64,000 nucleotides of DNA, taken from assembly GCA_022749755.1 (NCBI GenBank), contig CM040449.1, forward strand, positions 15,782,363 to 15,846,362. Direction: 5' to 3'. Every line of letters begins with the position of its first letter. Within the stretch, counting starts at the first letter, position 1. The notes under the pieces are model-generated. The model worked only from the letters and a program-made list of their open reading frames with translations. It searched no databases and was not told the DNA's origin. This document shows, piece after piece, positions 10,735-24,781 of the stretch. This DNA comes from Azadirachta indica (taxonomy: Eukaryota; Streptophyta; Magnoliopsida; Sapindales; Meliaceae). The translations under genes were made by a program, and so were the position numbers.

Positions 10735-13440
10735 GATCAAAGTTAGCAATGGCATTGTTAGTGTAACAAGTTTAATAGAAGATATTAAGAAGCAAATAAA
10801 GAAAGTATTAGTAAGTTCATGTTATATTCATTGTTACTAGGTTTGTGCAAAATTTTTACTCTATGTTATGTTACAGCATATATTGTTATTTATGTATTTC
10901 TATGACTTTATTTTTGTAAGTTTTGCTTACTATTTAGATTCGATCATTTTTCCTTTTTCTTAAGTTACTGTGACAGATTATTACATATACTTAAAGAAAG
11001 AAAATTTGGTAAAATTCATATTAAATATGTTTGAAACTATTTCATTAATGATTCCAATATAGAATTCACTCATTACTATTATTTTGTTGTGTTTTTTATG
11101 GATCTTTTCATTATTTTTAGCCATTTGTTTTCGAAATAGATTAATTGCCGTGGATGAGGTTCATAAGGAAGGTATACATACACTTGTTACCCCAAGCACA
11201 AAAAAAAAAAAAAGGTCCTACTAAATTAAAGACCATTGCTATAGATGGTGAAAGTAAAATAGAGGTTCAATTTAATAACCTTGGTCAACTTATTGGAGGT
11301 GAATCAGTCACACTTTGTTCTTTTCTGGGGCCTATAGTAAGAGAGCTTGTACCATTTATAATTTCAAATTGGATGAAGCTTCCTTCGGATATGAAAAATT
11401 TATTATGGCAATGTGTTCAGGTATCCTTATTTTATAAATGCTTAAGTTTTTATAGATCGCTATTGGATAGAAAAATTAATAATTATTCTATTTATATGAA
11501 TATATATTGCAGGAAAGATACCAATTAGATGAACAATGGCAAAAAGCTTATGTATTGCATGCGATGGGCGAGCTTTGGAGGGCCTCAAAATCAAGACCAT
11601 TTCAAAAATTACTGAAGGCCAAAAATGAAGAAGAAAGAATGAGGCTAAGACCTAATAACATCAAGTTAATAAGTGAATGGAAATGCTTTATGAAAGAGAA
11701 AACAAGTGGTAAGTTTAAAGTAGCACATTACTATATGATAATATAAGAATGATCAATTTATTTTATATTAATAAAGCATTTGATACATTGTTTTAGGTAA
11801 AAAGTGAAGGATTTAAAAAGATAAAGAAGAAACAAATCCCACACACAACAAGTCATAAGGGAATTGCTCGGGTGACTGAGAATATGGTAATTAAATATAT
11901 TTCTTAGAATCTTAAACTTGTGTATTGATTGTCACTTTATTTTTTTCAAAAATTAAATTTTACCTAAAGATCTTAGTTAATGACATAAATTAAGGTACTA
12001 CATTTTCAAAGTAATTTGCTTGTTTATGAAAATAGTAATCATTCGTGACAAGTAAGTTGTAGTTGGTGTGTTTTTTTCTATATGCTCTTATTGTCCAAGT
12101 TAATTTTAAGTTAGGTACAAATATTTGATCAAGAGATGTTTTGTGGATATCATACTTTTCTTGATAAAAGTAGAATTATTAATATATATCTCAACTAGTG
12201 AAATAGTAAGTTTTTTTTTTTTCAGATTATTCTAAAGTCCTTTCCAAATTATCCATGGCTACAAAACTTGAATATTAATGAATTTGGTGTAAAGTGTAGC
12301 TCATCTACATTCATTATTTTTGTATGTTGGATGTCACAAATCTGACTACCTTATGAAAATACAATTTTATTAGATATGTTTGATCTTTTTCAAAGGAAAT
12401 TTCCTCTTTCTAGGAGCGTTAAATGCGAATAAAATAGTTTTCATGATATATATTTTTTTGTTTTCTCTTGTAAAAGAAAAGTAACGGAAAATCAAAGGTG
12501 TCTAGAGTTAACGTTTGGATTCGAGCATGTACAAAGAAAAATGGTCAACTAGTGAACACAACAGCTACATTTTCTTTTCTTTCATATAATGAAAAATCTT
12601 GTTTTTCTAACATTTTCTTAATGGTTATAAATTTTTATAATTGTAGGATAAATTGAAAGAAATTGAAAATGAATTATCAGCAACTTCTGCAACAAATTTG
12701 AGAGAAGATGCTCTCTCACAAGTAATTGGTTATGATAATTCCTATTTGAGTGCAGTAGGAAAAGGAGTTATAATTTCAAAGTTATAGCTAAATTGTAATA
12801 AGAACACCATGAAATTAAGATAGAAAATACTCAAATGAAGCAAGAGCATGATAAAATGAAAAAGGAAATGACAGAAATGCGGAGTCTAATAGAAGAGCTA
12901 AAAAAGCAAAAGGCAAGTTTGCTTATGATTTATTCACTTTTATACAATTATAATATTTTGATTATGACATTTTAAATTTTCATTTTAGAGTCAAAGTCAA
13001 GATAATGAAGCACTTATCCATCCACCACATTTATCTTTTACTTCTTTATCGGTAAGAATATTATTTATATTTGAATTTTCTTACAAAGATTGACATAAAA
13101 TTAAATGTTAATGCTCATTGATTAGTTTTTATTCCTTTTGGTTTAAAATCATTCTTGCCATGTTGTTGAAGAGCTTGAATGCTTTGCCAAATATTACGAA
13201 GTATAAGTTGCTTGATTGGGAGTGGTCTGGAGTAGTAATGGCTGAGGGGCACTGGTCTTTAAGTGATCCAAAAGTAGTTGTTCATCACATTCCTGTTGGA
13301 CCTAATAGTACAAGGGTTTGGATAGATAAAGCAAAGCAAGGTGAAAAGCATTTGTGGAGGGTAACACCTTTTATGTCTACTATTGAAGAAGCTGTTGGGA
13401 GTACAATTGCATGGCCTCTGCTAACAAAGTGATTTTGGTT
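10735..13440 (+). pseudogene. CACTA second ORF (Transposase_24 / DUF8039-like) remnant
   Basis: Blocks typical of the Ptta/En/Spm second ORF occur in order. 11215-11420 reads 'IEVQFNNLGQLIGGESVTL' and 'FLGPIVRELVPFIISNWMKL'. 11507-11715 has 'WRASKSRPFQKLLK'. 12640-12915 holds a coiled-coil-like segment rich in Glu, Lys and Met. 13118-13432 encodes a DUF8039-like end with 'GPNSTRVWIDKAKQG' and 'EEAVGSTIAWPL'. A poly-A run at about 11200-11213 and stops between blocks (for example after 12780) break it. Some gaps are probably introns. Product inactive or unknown. Confidence 0.75.
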
Positions 13441-14239
13441 GCTACAAATAAGCTTTTCTAGTTCATCTAATTAGGCAATTTTTTTCTATGAATTTGATGC
13501 ATTTATTATCATAAATAGAGCAAATTTTTGTTTAAAGTTCTAGGAAAATAATTTCATATGTTTTTCTATATAGTCATATAATTAACTTTATCATATATTC
13601 ATAATACAAATATTCAAATGAACTCCATTATAATATTATTTTTAAAGTTAAGGTAAAATCTCTAAAATTGTATTTATTTGATTTAAGAAGTTATGTTTTC
13701 ATCTGTTAATTATATAAATTGACAGTTTTTGCTTTAATAGTTGGTTCTACTAAGTTATATTATAATCATATTTGTTTTGCATTGATAATACAGGTTTTGG
13801 AGAGCAAAATACTTGGTTAAAAAGTGAAGATAATCAAATTGAAGACATGATATATTCAAGTATGGAAAAAACATATTTATATATGCAAGTACAAGAAATC
13901 ATACTTAGCCTTTTGTATCTGTTTTTTGTCTACTTGGATTAAGTATATACTTAAACCTTTTGTATATGTCTTTTGTCTATTTGAATACATACTCATCTTT
14001 TTGTATAATCTTTTTTGTATACCTGAAAATTTCTTATTGTATTATGTGATACAATTGATGTTGTGTATGTATATAAATGTGTGTACATATATATATATAT
14101 ATATAATTTCAAATGGAATGATTTGAATTTGGGATTATTTGACATTATTTTATATTTGATATTGACATAAATAGATAGCTTTGAAGAAAATTATAAATTA
14201 AAGAAAATTATATGAATATTGATAACTTTTAAAAGAATG

Positions 14240-14682
14240 CTACAATAGTAAGATAATATTTTAGTAGCATTTTGCAATAGCTACCAACATATGTACTAGT
14301 AGATTTTATAAGAATATGTTAGCATTTATAAAATGCTACTATTATATAGTACTAGCATTTTTTAAAGGTTACAAAAGATTAGATAGTAGCATTCTAAATT
14401 GCTACTGAAATTCTAGAATAGCATTTTTTCCATGTTATACTTGTATTTGGTGGCACTTTATAAATACTACTTATAGTCCAATAATAGCATTTATGCAATG
14501 CAATTAGAGATGATTAGGTAGCTTTTCCTGCATACTATTAGTTCATTATTGTAGCAACCAATTGATGCTATAAAATATATAAACTTTTAGTTACATTGGC
14601 TAATATAGCATAGGCCAAAATGCTACCAATGGCATATGGTAGCATTTCCTAGATGCTACAATATGTAAGTTTTCTTGTAGTG
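14240..14682 (+). repeat. CACTA-1 3' subterminal repeat region and terminus
   Basis: About ten copies of TAGCATT(T) or its complement AATGCTA occur within 440 bp, several as close inverted pairs (for example 'agcatttataaaatgct' near 14320). They are followed by the terminal TTTTCTTGTAGTG. Dense subterminal repeats are where CACTA-encoded proteins bind in well-studied elements. The next three bases are TCT; the partner target duplication is not in the window. Confidence 0.8.
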
Positions 14683-16653
14683 TCTAACAATAATTTTATC
14701 TTAATAATGATTTAGATAATAATTTTACATCATTATTTTCTTTATAATTATTTGAAGGAACAATAATTCTGTTTTAATATTATTATTTTCAAAATCTAAT
14801 AAAAATAAATTTGATATAAATATAATTATTTTTTATTTAAAAATTAATTTTAAGAAGTTTCAAAAATTTTATTTAATTTTTTACACATAATTGTTATTAT
14901 TTAACATTAAGTCAATAATTTAAATTATATAATAAAAAAAATAAATATTTAAATTTATATAAATTTATCATTAAAATAAGATCAAAAAAATCTATCTTAC
15001 AAATGTATTAATATATGCTATTATTAATGCTTGTATGCAATCTTTAGACATAATATTAAATAACATTTATGTAAATTACTAATATAATTAAGATGTTATT
15101 GTATGATTACTTGAACACATTTATACAAATTGACTTAATTAGTTATATTTGTTAATATATTTATTTTTTTATTTTATATTAATTACAAATAAGTGTAATT
15201 AGTTATTATTTTAAGTACTCATAATTATACAAATTAATATGATTAATTATTATATTACATATTCATAATTATACATTGAAGAGATATCTAAAACATGTTT
15301 GCGGGAAAAATTTACCTGATCCACATGTTAAATCGTGATTGGTATCACTCTCAGTGGGCTTTAATACCACTGGGCCTCCTGATTCAAATCGAGTTTTCAC
15401 ACCATATTTCTAAGTTGTATAAAATAAGGCCCACTACATCCCTTAGACAGCTCTTAGTGATCCAAGAATCATAATGTTGCAACCTTAGGAGACTGGCTTG
15501 AATTCGAACAAAGGGATGTGTTACGACCATCTGTTATCGCTTCCATACCTAAAAAGTACTTAGAAAAGCACAAAGCCCAAATTGTGAGTCCATGGTGTGT
15601 GTGGGAGCAAGCTAATCCTAGTATGAATACCAAGGAACATAATATTTTAATGATGAATTGCAATTATTAAGGAATCAGATCTATATTGAAGAGACTCGCT
15701 CGTAGCAGTATTCAATATGACTAACTGCACTTGACAAACTAAGGTTGTGGTCAAGGTGGTTTTGCCCTATGCAATACCATTCTAATATAAGTTAAACTCC
15801 TTAAGACAAGTCTTTATTTATGGACAAAATTAGTATAGTTTAATCCTATTTGAAAGAGGTGTGAAAGGATTTATACTTGCAATAAAACATATATTTTAAT
15901 TATTCTTAATTAGAATAAAAAACTTATCTTAACTAATTTTAATTAAAAAGAATTTAAATACTCGTACTTGTAATAATTCTTTACTTGCAATAAAATGCCT
16001 TTCTAGTTAATCCTAATTAGCATAAAATATTTATTTTAATTAATACTAGATTAATTAAAATAAGGGTTGCTAAAATGGACTCCAAAGTTGTTTTGATCTT
16101 TTTGTCTTCTATATGCATTAACCTAATCATATAATGCACCCTTTGGGCGCAACTTGTGCCTTAAAAGAGTGACTTCAGACCACCTGTGCTTTTGTATACA
16201 TTACATGGCAAAAAGATCGTTGGCATAGCAAACAAATCTTGGATATTAGCTGTTACGTAGCAACTCTTCAATATCCATCAACAGCCAAAATTTGCTTGCT
16301 CCGTTATTGAGTTTACCCTTCTTATTCTAAAATATCCAACAAATAAGGTTGAACTTTTTGAAATTTCAAACTTTAAAATACCATGTTTTTCTCTTTTCTT
16401 TCAAAAATTACGTTAAATTAAGTTCTTTCTATTTCAAGAACTTTACCTTTTTGTCTTTCCTTCTTCGCATAATCGGTGTGGTCCCTTATATTTCCTTAAT
16501 TGCTTTTATACGTTGCTTTCTTGAGTTCAAAACAAAGTTCTCTCATGTTTCTTTCTACCTAACAACTCTTGATCAGGTAATCTATCATCATTTCTCTCTA
16601 CTCTTGGAGGTTTTCCATTGTCTTTGTCCTTCCATTTGTTGTATTATGATATA
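14683..16653. other. AT-rich DNA between CACTA-1 and the PMD pseudogene
   Basis: No gene is supported. A patch at 15478-15660 is open on the plus strand ('GDWLEFEQRDVLRPSVIASI') but shows no family or splice context I can identify. 15320-15345 resembles the right edge of the LTR-like sequence at 9170-9200. Confidence 0.5.
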
Positions 16654-19600
16654 ATGGCAACCTCTTGTTTGACTATTGGAGTTCTTGACCATCTTTTTCA
16701 TATGGAGGATGGATTTGTGGGTAAATTGGCTTTGAAAGTAAAATCCATTCCAGTGGAATCTTTGCCCGAATTAACTTTTGATGGAGTACATTTTATTAGA
16801 CTGAGCAGTATTTCTTAGCTTCGTATTGTCCTTAATGAATTTAGACCTAATCCAATACAGTTTTGTTTAACATCAGCTTAAAGCAGGGTTGGAGTGAATA
16901 GGTGGCTATGGAATTGGAGAATGCCACCATCAGAGACATTCTTTCTTACATGGACATACTATTCAAATCTTTCCTTCGCTATCTTTATCTATGGGACAGG
17001 ATTGGTCTTTGCTATACCTAGTAATTCGTTGGAGCATTGATACTCACACCTTTGTAATACTGTAGGGAGAATTTAACCCGACTCTTAAGGATGTGTCTGC
17101 TATCTTGGGTTTGCTTGTTATAGGAGATGAAAAACCTTAGAATATTTAATTGTCAGCTACAAAAAAATGAGTGGAGAATGCTCTTGTGATTACCTTTTCA
17201 AGTAGTCAATGTTCTATATGTCCTACTTATCAAGACTACACTAAGCATTTTTAGGGTTCCATTGTTGACAAGGTATTTGTTCCTAGTGAAAGGTATAACT
17301 TAGGCCATAGTTTGGAGGTCATGATTGCTTTATAGTTGAGTCATTTCTTTTTAAGGAACAATTTAGTCGATGCTATCCATAAACAAACCTTCCTTTTAGC
17401 CATACAATTAGCTTATGGTCATTGCTTTCCTTTGGCTGCTCTGTGTTTAGGTATACTTTACCACCAACTTGATTTAATTCATCTAGATAAAGTTAAGGGT
17501 GTTGGACATTGCACTGTTGATTCTACTATTGATGCACACTTCTTTCAGGTATTTCTTTTGGAACATTTTTTGCGTTATACTTATCCTCCATTTAATGCTG
17601 CCTTTATAAGAAAAGACATTTTTTGCTCATCTTTACCTTTCTCTAAAGATGTATTGCCCTTCAAATTTTCATTGTGTATGCATTGGTATAGCAATGTCCT
17701 TATCGCAATGATTTGTTCGACCATATTGATGATAAGGATGTTTTCTCTTTTCATCCATATCAAATGTTATTTGATTCTTTCTACTTCCCCAAATTTATCG
17801 AAGTGTTTCATTTGAATGGTATTCGCCAAGTCCATATACAGTTTAATAATGGTTATCTATGCTATGGCACCTATTTTGTGATTTTTTGGCCAAGCTAGCT
17901 CCTATGCATTGATGCCCATGGTGCTACCTCTGTATTATCTTACTAGCCTCATCGAGTTTAGATGTAATTATATCTAGACATGATACCTCCTTAGTCCATA
18001 CCTTCAACTTTGTTTCTTGAGAAGGCTATTGATCATTTTACCATATCCAAGGTTGCTAATCACCCTAATTGCATTCTAAGGATGTTATAGTTGCTGGTGT
18101 TGATATGTATGGCATGTATACCACTCTATACTACCAATGTTGAATGCGTATGCTTTTGTCCCTTGTTGAGTATGCTACGGGTCATCTAGAAAATTTAGTA
18201 GACTTGGATTATCAAATTCTACATGGTGGTTTGAAAGCCAGCTCTACCTCTATCATCTAAAATGCAAGAAACAAAAAATTCTTTTTATTGAGCTTTAATC
18301 TGACCATTGTATCATAATTAGGTTATTGCCCAGTGCGCACTTAGACAAGTAGAAGCTCCTCTAATGGCTTCTCCCCTGGCTGCTTCTAAAGTCCTACCGC
18401 TTCTTCCGATTTTAAAAGTTTTTCGAGAATTCCTAAAAGTAGAAGTTCATTGATTACTCATAAATCTACTTCTACTAGAAAATCCAAAAGTCTACCAAGG
18501 TTCCAACTTCAAAACCAAATCCTCCTAAATAAAAGACTGCTCTTTTTAAGCCATCTCTCCCTATTCCATTAAGAAGGAGTTCTCGTCACAAGCCTGTCAA
18601 GCAACCTGAGGTGATAAGTAAGCCTGTGGTAGTTTCCTCGACTAGCTCTTTTTCTTCCTTTGAGAATTAGGTTCTTCAAGCAAGTCTTCTGCTAATGGTG
18701 AAAGTAATGAATCTGTTTTGGCAACTGCACGAGGTGGCTTCTCTTTACTTTTCTTAGTTTATTTAGTTCTTGTCATATACATCATCTCCTAATCTGCCTT
18801 TTCCCTTTCTACTTTACTATTTTTGTGAAGGATGTCCTACAGGCTACTCTTCCTAGTGAGAAAGCTTTGTAAGGTTAAAGGAGAAAAAAAACTAGCCCTC
18901 ATTCTCCTCTTATACCAAGAAGTTGTTTTCCAAAGCTCTAAAGGGCAGTTCTTTAGTTAACGATGGTGGCAATAGGCAATAGTGATGGAGGATCTCCCCC
19001 TATTTCTTTGAGCCGAGGTTGGTTATTATGTTGCACCTCTCTCTTGGCTTTTCTTATTGCTTTTGTCATTATTTAAATTTTCAAAATCATGGATGTATTT
19101 TTTTGTTTAAGAGTTAGTCATAATCCTACTACTTATAACATGAGCCCAGATCTTGTTTAGCAATCTTTTCTTTTGCCTTCACCTACCCCAGGTATACTAT
19201 ACGCCTTTTACATAGCACGATTACCTTCTACTAGTGGCTCCTTTTGTTAAGGTATTTCCATTTTTCATTTTCCTTTTGTAGCCTCTAGTTCTCGTCTATC
19301 AAGGTCAACTCATGAGGATATCCTTTCATTTTAGGAAAAGCTATCCTTGAGTAATGTGGAGCTTATTCTTTTAGAGGTGCTGCATTCGCTGAGTGGCAAT
19401 AGGCTATCTTTCTTGGGCATTTCCATCCCTACTAAGTCGATTTAACATATGTGAGCTTTCCTTGAAAAGGTCCTAGACTTTACAGTTGACTGTCAATGTT
19501 CCACCTTTCTGAAAAACTCATTCATTTATATAATCACTTTAGTTTTTTATAGGATCTCACAAGTACACTACAAGGATGTCACTTTGGACATGTTGCTAGT

Positions 19601-19900
19601 ATGGAGGAATGCTTGTCTTGATATGCAGTAAGTGGGGTTCATTGTGAAGCCTCTTATGGACTTTGTTATGAATCTTGCTTGTATTGTTTTTTGTAGGCTC
19701 TGTTGATTAGTGGTTGATCCTACCTTTGATGATGAATTAGATAAAGCTTATCATGACTTGGCACAGGCTCAAGCTCTCTTAGAGAGGTTGGAGAAATTGC
19801 AAGCAAGTGCTAATTACTTTTCTAATGATTGTAGACATATGTAAAGGAGTTTAAAAAGTGAAGGGCACTCCTTGATTGTTTGGCTTCCTTACTACCTGTT
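16654..19900 (+). pseudogene. Plant mobile domain (PMD, aminotransferase-like) pseudogene
   Basis: The ATG at 16654 opens 'MATSCLTIGVLDHLFHMEDG'. After stops, 17000-17130 reads 'LVIRWSIDTHTFVIL' and 'GEFNPTLKDVSAILGL', the 'THTF..p.GE.titL.DV..llGLpv' signature of the plant mobile domain. 17336-17600 gives 'LSHFFLRNNL' followed by 'FLLAIQLAYGHCFPLAALCL', the next conserved PMD block. A Ser/Lys/Pro-rich linker (18360-18660) and a helical C-terminal patch near 19735-19850 ('KAYHDLAQAQALLERLEKL') follow. Many stops interrupt it. PMD genes are often transposon-derived or transposon-captured. No active product is expected. Confidence 0.7.
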
Positions 19901-21128
19901 AATGTGGCTGTATAGGACTGCTCATGAATACTTTGATGATTTTAAGATCTTTATGCTTTCTCCTTCTTATAAGGGAACTTGTTGCAAAATAAACTTGATA
20001 TGCTTTGTTAGTAGCTAGAGATTTAAGAAATGATATATTGACTATCCTGGCCTGCTTTCCTGCTATTACTATACATATGTTTGTGTTTATATGCATGTGA
20101 TAAATGAGATATAGACTATATTCATCTTAACGTCTAGTCACCTTTTCATGCATAAGTGTGAAAGTAGTGCATGATTTAATGACAAAGATTCTAACTACTT
20201 TAGTAGCAAAATAATTATATAGAGAATATATTTTGAAATTTCTTGACTCTATTATAGATTTGAAATGAAATTTAGCAATATGCACCCAAACTTGTATAGC
20301 CCCTTTTCTCCTCTTCTCTTTATTGGGTTCGACAAACTAATTATTATCACTTTACTGCTTGTACGACTCTATATATTTGCAATTCGCTAAGTCAATACAG
20401 TATACTTACTCTTTTTATGAAAGGATGTTATTCTACATTATATTTTACATGTTTTTTATATTGTTTATATTGTATTTAAATAGTAAGAAGAGGTAAGAAG
20501 CAACCATAACCAAACAAGGTAGCCAAAAATTTTGTAGCAAAGAAGACTCTATCAAAGAACACAATAACAAAAATTTCAAAAAGAAAGAATTCTGTAGCAA
20601 AGATCCCAGTTAAGAATATTACAATTACCACTCTAAGAAGATTTCCAAGATTTTGGTTTAAGTCAGTAAACAATTTTTCAATTAGAATTTTTTATCAACA
20701 AAATTCCAATCCAATAATGAACACACAGACAAAATTTTTGGCCACCAATGTAAAAAGCTATACTAAAATATGTGATCATACCATAGCCTGCATCACATGA
20801 TTATGACCAAGACATTGGTCAGGAGGAATAAAAGGCAAAAAGGATAGAACTAGCAAATAAAGCAAACCCAACAAAAAAAGTAGAACAAAGCAAAGAAGGC
20901 AGACCATCAATAAATGTAGGAGTTATCAAACCTGTAACAAGAAAGCTTGTTGTAAGGAGGATAACCAGGAATAATGCCAAGAGGAAAAACTCAAAGAACT
21001 TGGTTATGTTTGACCTGGTTGTTAAAAGCCGTTTGCACAAAAACATCAAAGTCAAACATGATAAAGATGCATTTGGTAACAGTTAGGTAACTTAATGTTG
21101 AATACTGATTATAATCAAGCAACCAACA
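19901..21128. other. Gene-poor stretch left of duplicate copy 2
   Basis: No complete gene. On the plus strand, 20480-21060 is rich in AAG/AAA codons and reads as lysine-rich fragments with stops. This is possibly the eroded upstream part of the Ulp1-bearing CACTA gene in copy 2. No 5' CACTA terminus was found here. Confidence 0.4.
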
Positions 21129-21227
21129 TGAAATGGTTGTGCAACTTTTGCTTTGAACATTGGATCAAGTTAAACTTTTAAATTCGTGAGCAAACAATGC
21201 ATTATAAATGTTACTATACTGTATCAT

Positions 21228-23790
21228 TGTTGTAAATAGCTAAAATCATGTTCATTTATCATCACAGACACTTTCAAGATAAGATTATTGATGATGCACT
21301 TGGCTTTCCAATTTGCTTTACTAATCCCACCAAAACCATCTAACTGTGGTCGCACTGATAGCACCAAAATTCATAATGACCGATCACGTTACATTTCTAA
21401 AAGTCTAGCCAATGTACAACCAAGTCAAGTTACATTGATGCCTTATAACTTGGGTATGATGCCTCTTTAATCTTACTAAATTCAGATGTTTTTGTGTTAT
21501 ATCAATGAGCTGTTGATGGTCCATTGTGTTGTTTTTTCAGTAATCATTGGGTATTGTTGGCAGTCAATTCATTAGGTGTAACACCCCAAATTTTATCTCA
21601 ACAAAACAAAATTTAGGGTGCAACTTAACTTCAAATACATCAAACTTAGCATTACAAATAATATTAAACCTCCAAATACAATATAAAATCTCAAAATATA
21701 ATAAACTTTTATTGACAACTTAAACTAAATTAAAGGTTCAAAACTAAATATTCCTTATTACAAACATTCGAGACTCTAAAATAGTCAAGCTCTAAACCTC
21801 TACCAATCATTTATTCATACCTTAATCTGTAAAATAATGATGATGAGGGGTGAGCCGCCTACTCGATGAGTAAATTTATGCATAAAATTGTAAACAAATA
21901 GCAGAGAACATAGTCATAAAACATTAATTTTAAGAACAATAATATTATAACTAGATAAACAAATTCTTGTTTTGATAGAAACATTCAATAATACATAAGC
22001 ATGAACATCACATTTAATAAACTACCAATACATTTAACAATATATTTACCTCGTTTTTCATAGTATCACAAGTACTTCGGTGTCTCATTTATAACAATTC
22101 AGTACATTCGTACCTCAGAATCCGGTCATTAACAGTCAATAAGTGCATAAACAGTAACTCAGCTAGCCAGTCGGCAATAATAACAGAAACAGTTGTTATA
22201 GACAATGAGTCAAACGTTAATACTAAATATGACTTTTCATGTACAATAGATTCAATAACATTTATGTCACATATTCAATTAAGTAATGCATTCAACGATT
22301 TATATGAAAAGTACAACTAATAATAATTTTTAAAAATAGTGTATGAAAAAAATATATTTGTAGCTACCTAAGAAAGAAAATGTTGATAAGAAAATAATAC
22401 ACTTTATATTTAGTAATTAAACAACTTAAGTACTAGTAAAATAATTTTTCTTTAAACTATATTTAAAAATAAATATTAAAAAACACTAATAAGATTATAA
22501 AAAATACAATTTTTATTTTAGGAGACTAATTAACATAAATCATGGTTTATTTTGCTTAAAACCATGAAAATGATACAAACTTAGAAAGTTTAAAATTTAC
22601 TTTACAGAAAAATTTACTTGAAACAAATGCATGAAAAAAACATTTCTTATAAACATGTTCATGCTTACAATTATCATTAATAGTTTTAAGTATTTGATTA
22701 CAATATATTATGTATAAATCTACTTACCTCAAAATAATGACAAGTCAATAAAATTTCTCTATGCTCAACAATAAGTCACACCACTTCCCAGATTAGCTAC
22801 GCTTCTAAAGATTTTTTTCTACCAAACCTTGAAAGGATGTAAAATTTAGAGAAAAAACTTTTTAAAAAGTATTTAGTGAATTTGTAAAGTGAAACTTATG
22901 GTGTAAAATGAGATCCTTGCACCATTTACAACCAAAAATTGGCTTTAAAATTCAAAAAGTGATAACCCAAAATTTAACTTTAAAAACCAAATAAGCTAAT
23001 CAAAACCAATCCTAATTTCAAAATCTAAAATTCAACTTTAAAAATCAAATAAACTAATCTATCAAAACTATAACTATAAATTTCAAAATCCAAATTTGAA
23101 TTCCTAAATTAAAATTATTATCCATCTTATTCAATTGCAATTAAATCTTAATTTCAAATTTGAAAAATTAATTAATCTATTTTCCTTCCATTCCTATATA
23201 AGAACATTGCATTACATTAGGTGGCAAATCATCCGATGGTATACAAGACATTATAACTATATATAATTTTTAAATTTTGACCTTATTTTGCATTAATTGG
23301 TTATATCTATGGTCATATTTTATGTTACAAGTATTATGACTAATTAGTGTTATTTTTGAACCAAAAAATATCAAAAAAACTGAATCTATAATGGATTAAA
23401 GTCAAGGTAAACAAATAAAACCTATAGTATTTTGATCAGTGTATTGATTGTTATGCAAACTATAGTGTCTCAAGCAACCTGATATTGTTGAATATGGGTA
23501 TTTTATGATGAAGTACATGCAAGAGATTGTGAGGGATGTTAACATCCTGAAAGATAATGTGAGTTTTAGCTTCTGTATTGAGTTGGTATTTTAGTGTTTG
23601 AAAAATAATAAATTTCTTACATATAATTAAATAACATATTTCATATTTCATATTTCATATTGTTTTGAAGTTCAAAGAAATCAATGAATATACTAAAGGT
23701 GATATCACAAAAGTCTATGAAGAATAGGCTTCATATGTTGCAACTCTTATTACCAGTAATGAACAAGATGTATATTTTATTTAAAGTTTA
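21228..23790 (+). pseudogene. CACTA-associated Ulp1-like C48 cysteine peptidase pseudogene, copy 2
   Basis: Duplicate of the pseudogene at 100-2660. The same lesions are present: Tyr codon in place of the catalytic Cys (23493-23495), TAG at 23725-23727, and the same solo LTR in the same place. The catalytic His codon is CAT here and CAC in copy 1, a synonymous difference. The gene had therefore already decayed before the segment was duplicated. Lysine-rich coding-like sequence to the left (about 20470-21060), visible only beside this copy, may be its upstream part, but no domain is recognisable there. Confidence 0.75.
21577..23216. mobile_element. Solo LTR inside the Ulp1 pseudogene, copy 2
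   Basis: Same LTR as 449-2088, also 1640 bp, with the same TTAGG target duplication (21572-21576 and 23217-23221). Because insertion site and ends are identical, insertion preceded the segmental duplication. Confidence 0.8.
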
Positions 23791-24781
23791 TAATTTGCTA
23801 TATTATTCAGTGGTGTATTGGTGCTTGATTGAATGTTTTGCTGTTTCTCTTGTGCCCAGAAATGAAGAAGTTTGAAACGAGTAGAGGATAGCTTTTAAGT
23901 CACTGATTCGATTAGTTTAAACTTTGGATAAGGTTGGTTTGTGAATTGGTGACTTGATAGCTTAGCAATTGACAAGTTGGCAATTAATTTATTATTGGCT
24001 AAAGAAATGTTGATAAGTATTGCACTAGATATATATGTTGGATATGTCAAATATGTTGGTAATGTAGTGCACTTGATAATTTGGCATTTTAGGATTTTAA
24101 TTTTTTTTTCAAGCAAATCGTATATGGATTGTTGTTAAGTTATGTATTTGATATAATATCCAGTACTATATTATTGGTATATATTATTGTATTGAGGTAC
24201 TTTATTAATGAATGCCTATAAATTATAATGTATATATTTCTATTAATTCAGTGTTTTGTTATTGAATGCTTATAACTTATCTGTATTCATATTATATATA
24301 GATATAAAATTAATGAGTATGGATATTATATATTAATATTAACTTATTGTGCATTAATAACTCTAATAGTTGTAATATCAATAATTTTTAAATCAAAAAC
24401 AAAATAGGGCCATTATTATTAACGATATAAGCAAATTTTTATTTTTTAGTATAAAAATTATTTATTGATATTAATATTGTACAGCAAACAACCGGTAACA
24501 TCATACAAATCCAACCTACTCTAACATTATAAACATATCAATGTTTTTAGATACAATAGAATTAGAAATCATAGATATGTTTTTGGTACATTGTATCTTG
24601 ATATCATAATCTCAACACACTATTGATATAATGTCACATCAAGTACTAATACTTTTATTGTGATACTCTATTTGGTGTCACGGATTGTTGATTAAAGCTA
24701 CTATATTAGCTGGAACTAGTGTCTATAAAGCATATCACCGATACTAACCTAACATCAGCAATGGCCATTTTTCTAGTAGTC
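23791..24781 (+). mobile_element. 3' end of the Ulp1-bearing CACTA-like element, copy 2
   Basis: Duplicate of 2661-3661, ending with the same 'tttttctagtagtc' at 24781. The same reasoning and the same doubt about the mutated last base apply. Confidence 0.5.

Larger units (their letters stand above)
9224..14682 (+). mobile_element. CACTA (En/Spm) transposon 1, 5'-truncated
   Basis: The element ends at 14682 with TTTTCTTGTAGTG (14670-14682), the inverse of the canonical CACTACAAGAAAA terminus, preceded by a subterminal region dense in TAGCATTT and AAATGCTA motifs. Coding remnants run left to right: the end of DUF4218 (TNP2 C-terminal part), DUF4216, and a Transposase_24-type second ORF. The Transposase_21 (TNP2 catalytic) region and 5' terminus are absent. 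The sequence simply begins at the duplication breakpoint, within or just before an intron that ends at about 9255. The missing half probably lies left of the first duplicate. Confidence 0.85.

Noticed and set aside
19560..19580. CACTACAAGGATG as a possible CACTA 5' terminus
   Set aside because: It matches only the first eight or nine bases, has no subterminal repeats nearby, and lies inside the PMD pseudogene.
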